14,566 bases of DNA from an uncultured Chlamydiae bacterium (GTDB lineage: Bacteria > Chlamydiota > Chlamydiia > Chlamydiales > SM23-39), in contig CAISYW010000117.1 of the NCBI GenBank assembly GCA_903889795.1, forward strand, positions 1 to 14,566. The letters run 5' to 3'. Position 1 is the stretch's first letter, and every line of letters starts with the position of its first letter. A model generated the notes under the pieces. The model saw only the letters and a program-made list of their open reading frames with translations, did no database searches and was not told the DNA's origin. The position numbers were made by a program, and so were the translations under genes. Positions 14,402-14,566 of this stretch are shown here, one piece after another.

Positions 14402-14566
14402 TTACCGCGTTATCTTATAGCTTGCTTTGACCCACCCCTGATTGCAGCAAGCAATGCGTTCAATCCATTTGCGAAGCTCGACCCAGAAAAACGCAAAGAA
14501 AAATGTCGCGGCCGGATAGATCCAATCATGCAACGCCAGAGGAACGGTTTTAAATTGAACCGGCAT
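14402..14566 (-). CDS. Unrecognised protein, C-terminal 55 codons or less of a gene at the window edge
   Basis: The minus-strand frame runs from the window edge (an ATG is exactly at 14566-14564) to TAA at 14404-14402, giving MPVQFKTVPLALHDWIYPAA, then a short aromatic-rich hydrophobic stretch TFFFAFFWVELRKW and a basic tail ending KASYKITR. Whether the edge ATG is the true start or an internal methionine cannot be seen. The aromatic hydrophobic segment suggests a membrane-associated end. I do not recognise a family. Confidence 0.4.
   Translation of the reverse strand: MPVQFKTVPLALHDWIYPAATFFFAFFWVELRKWIERIACCNQGWVKASYKITR

Noticed and set aside
1..14566. CRISPR array, tRNA or rRNA genes, complete insertion sequence
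   Set aside because: I found no regularly spaced short repeats, cloverleaf or rRNA signatures, and no intact transposase or terminal inverted repeats with target duplication.

Overview
This looks like a chromosomal segment from a bacterium of the phylum Chlamydiota, most likely an environmental, amoeba-associated lineage rather than the genus Chlamydia. The main argument is gene order. A transketolase gene diverges from alaS, and alaS overlaps mfd; from memory, tktB-alaS-mfd (CT750-CT749-CT748) is the order in Chlamydia trachomatis. Ankyrin-repeat and J-domain proteins with membrane segments fit an intracellular lifestyle. The host assignment is inference, because no rRNA or other marker gene is present.

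Layout. Positions 1-1293 (minus strand) hold the first 431 codons of transketolase; the rest lies outside the window. A 127-base divergent intergenic region leads into alaS (1421-4036). Its stop overlaps the start of mfd (4033-7299) in an ATGA arrangement, so these two are probably one transcription unit. This left half is ordinary housekeeping sequence.

Downstream of mfd, where I recall hemE in Chlamydia, an accessory region begins and its third-position composition looks more AT-rich by eye. It holds an AIM24-family protein (7375-8211), a protein with a hydrophobic hairpin, three to four helical repeats and a microbial poly(ADP-ribose) glycohydrolase (PARG) type domain (8264-9712), and two tandem paralogues of an ankyrin-transmembrane-J-domain protein (9973-11649 and 11935-13641). 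All four carry closely spaced hydrophobic segments, which is the hallmark layout of chlamydial inclusion-membrane proteins. The two paralogues arose by a tandem duplication of about 2 kb. The second copy still carries the last seven codons of the PARG-like gene upstream of it, which maps the duplication boundary. The first copy has an intact HPD motif in its J domain; the second has APD.

The right end holds a palindrome-rich convergent intergenic region (13642-13960), a DUF3185-type small membrane protein on the minus strand (13961-14293) with a structured leader, and the end of an unrecognised minus-strand gene running to the window edge. I saw no tRNA, rRNA, CRISPR array, complete insertion sequence or convincing intrinsic terminator.
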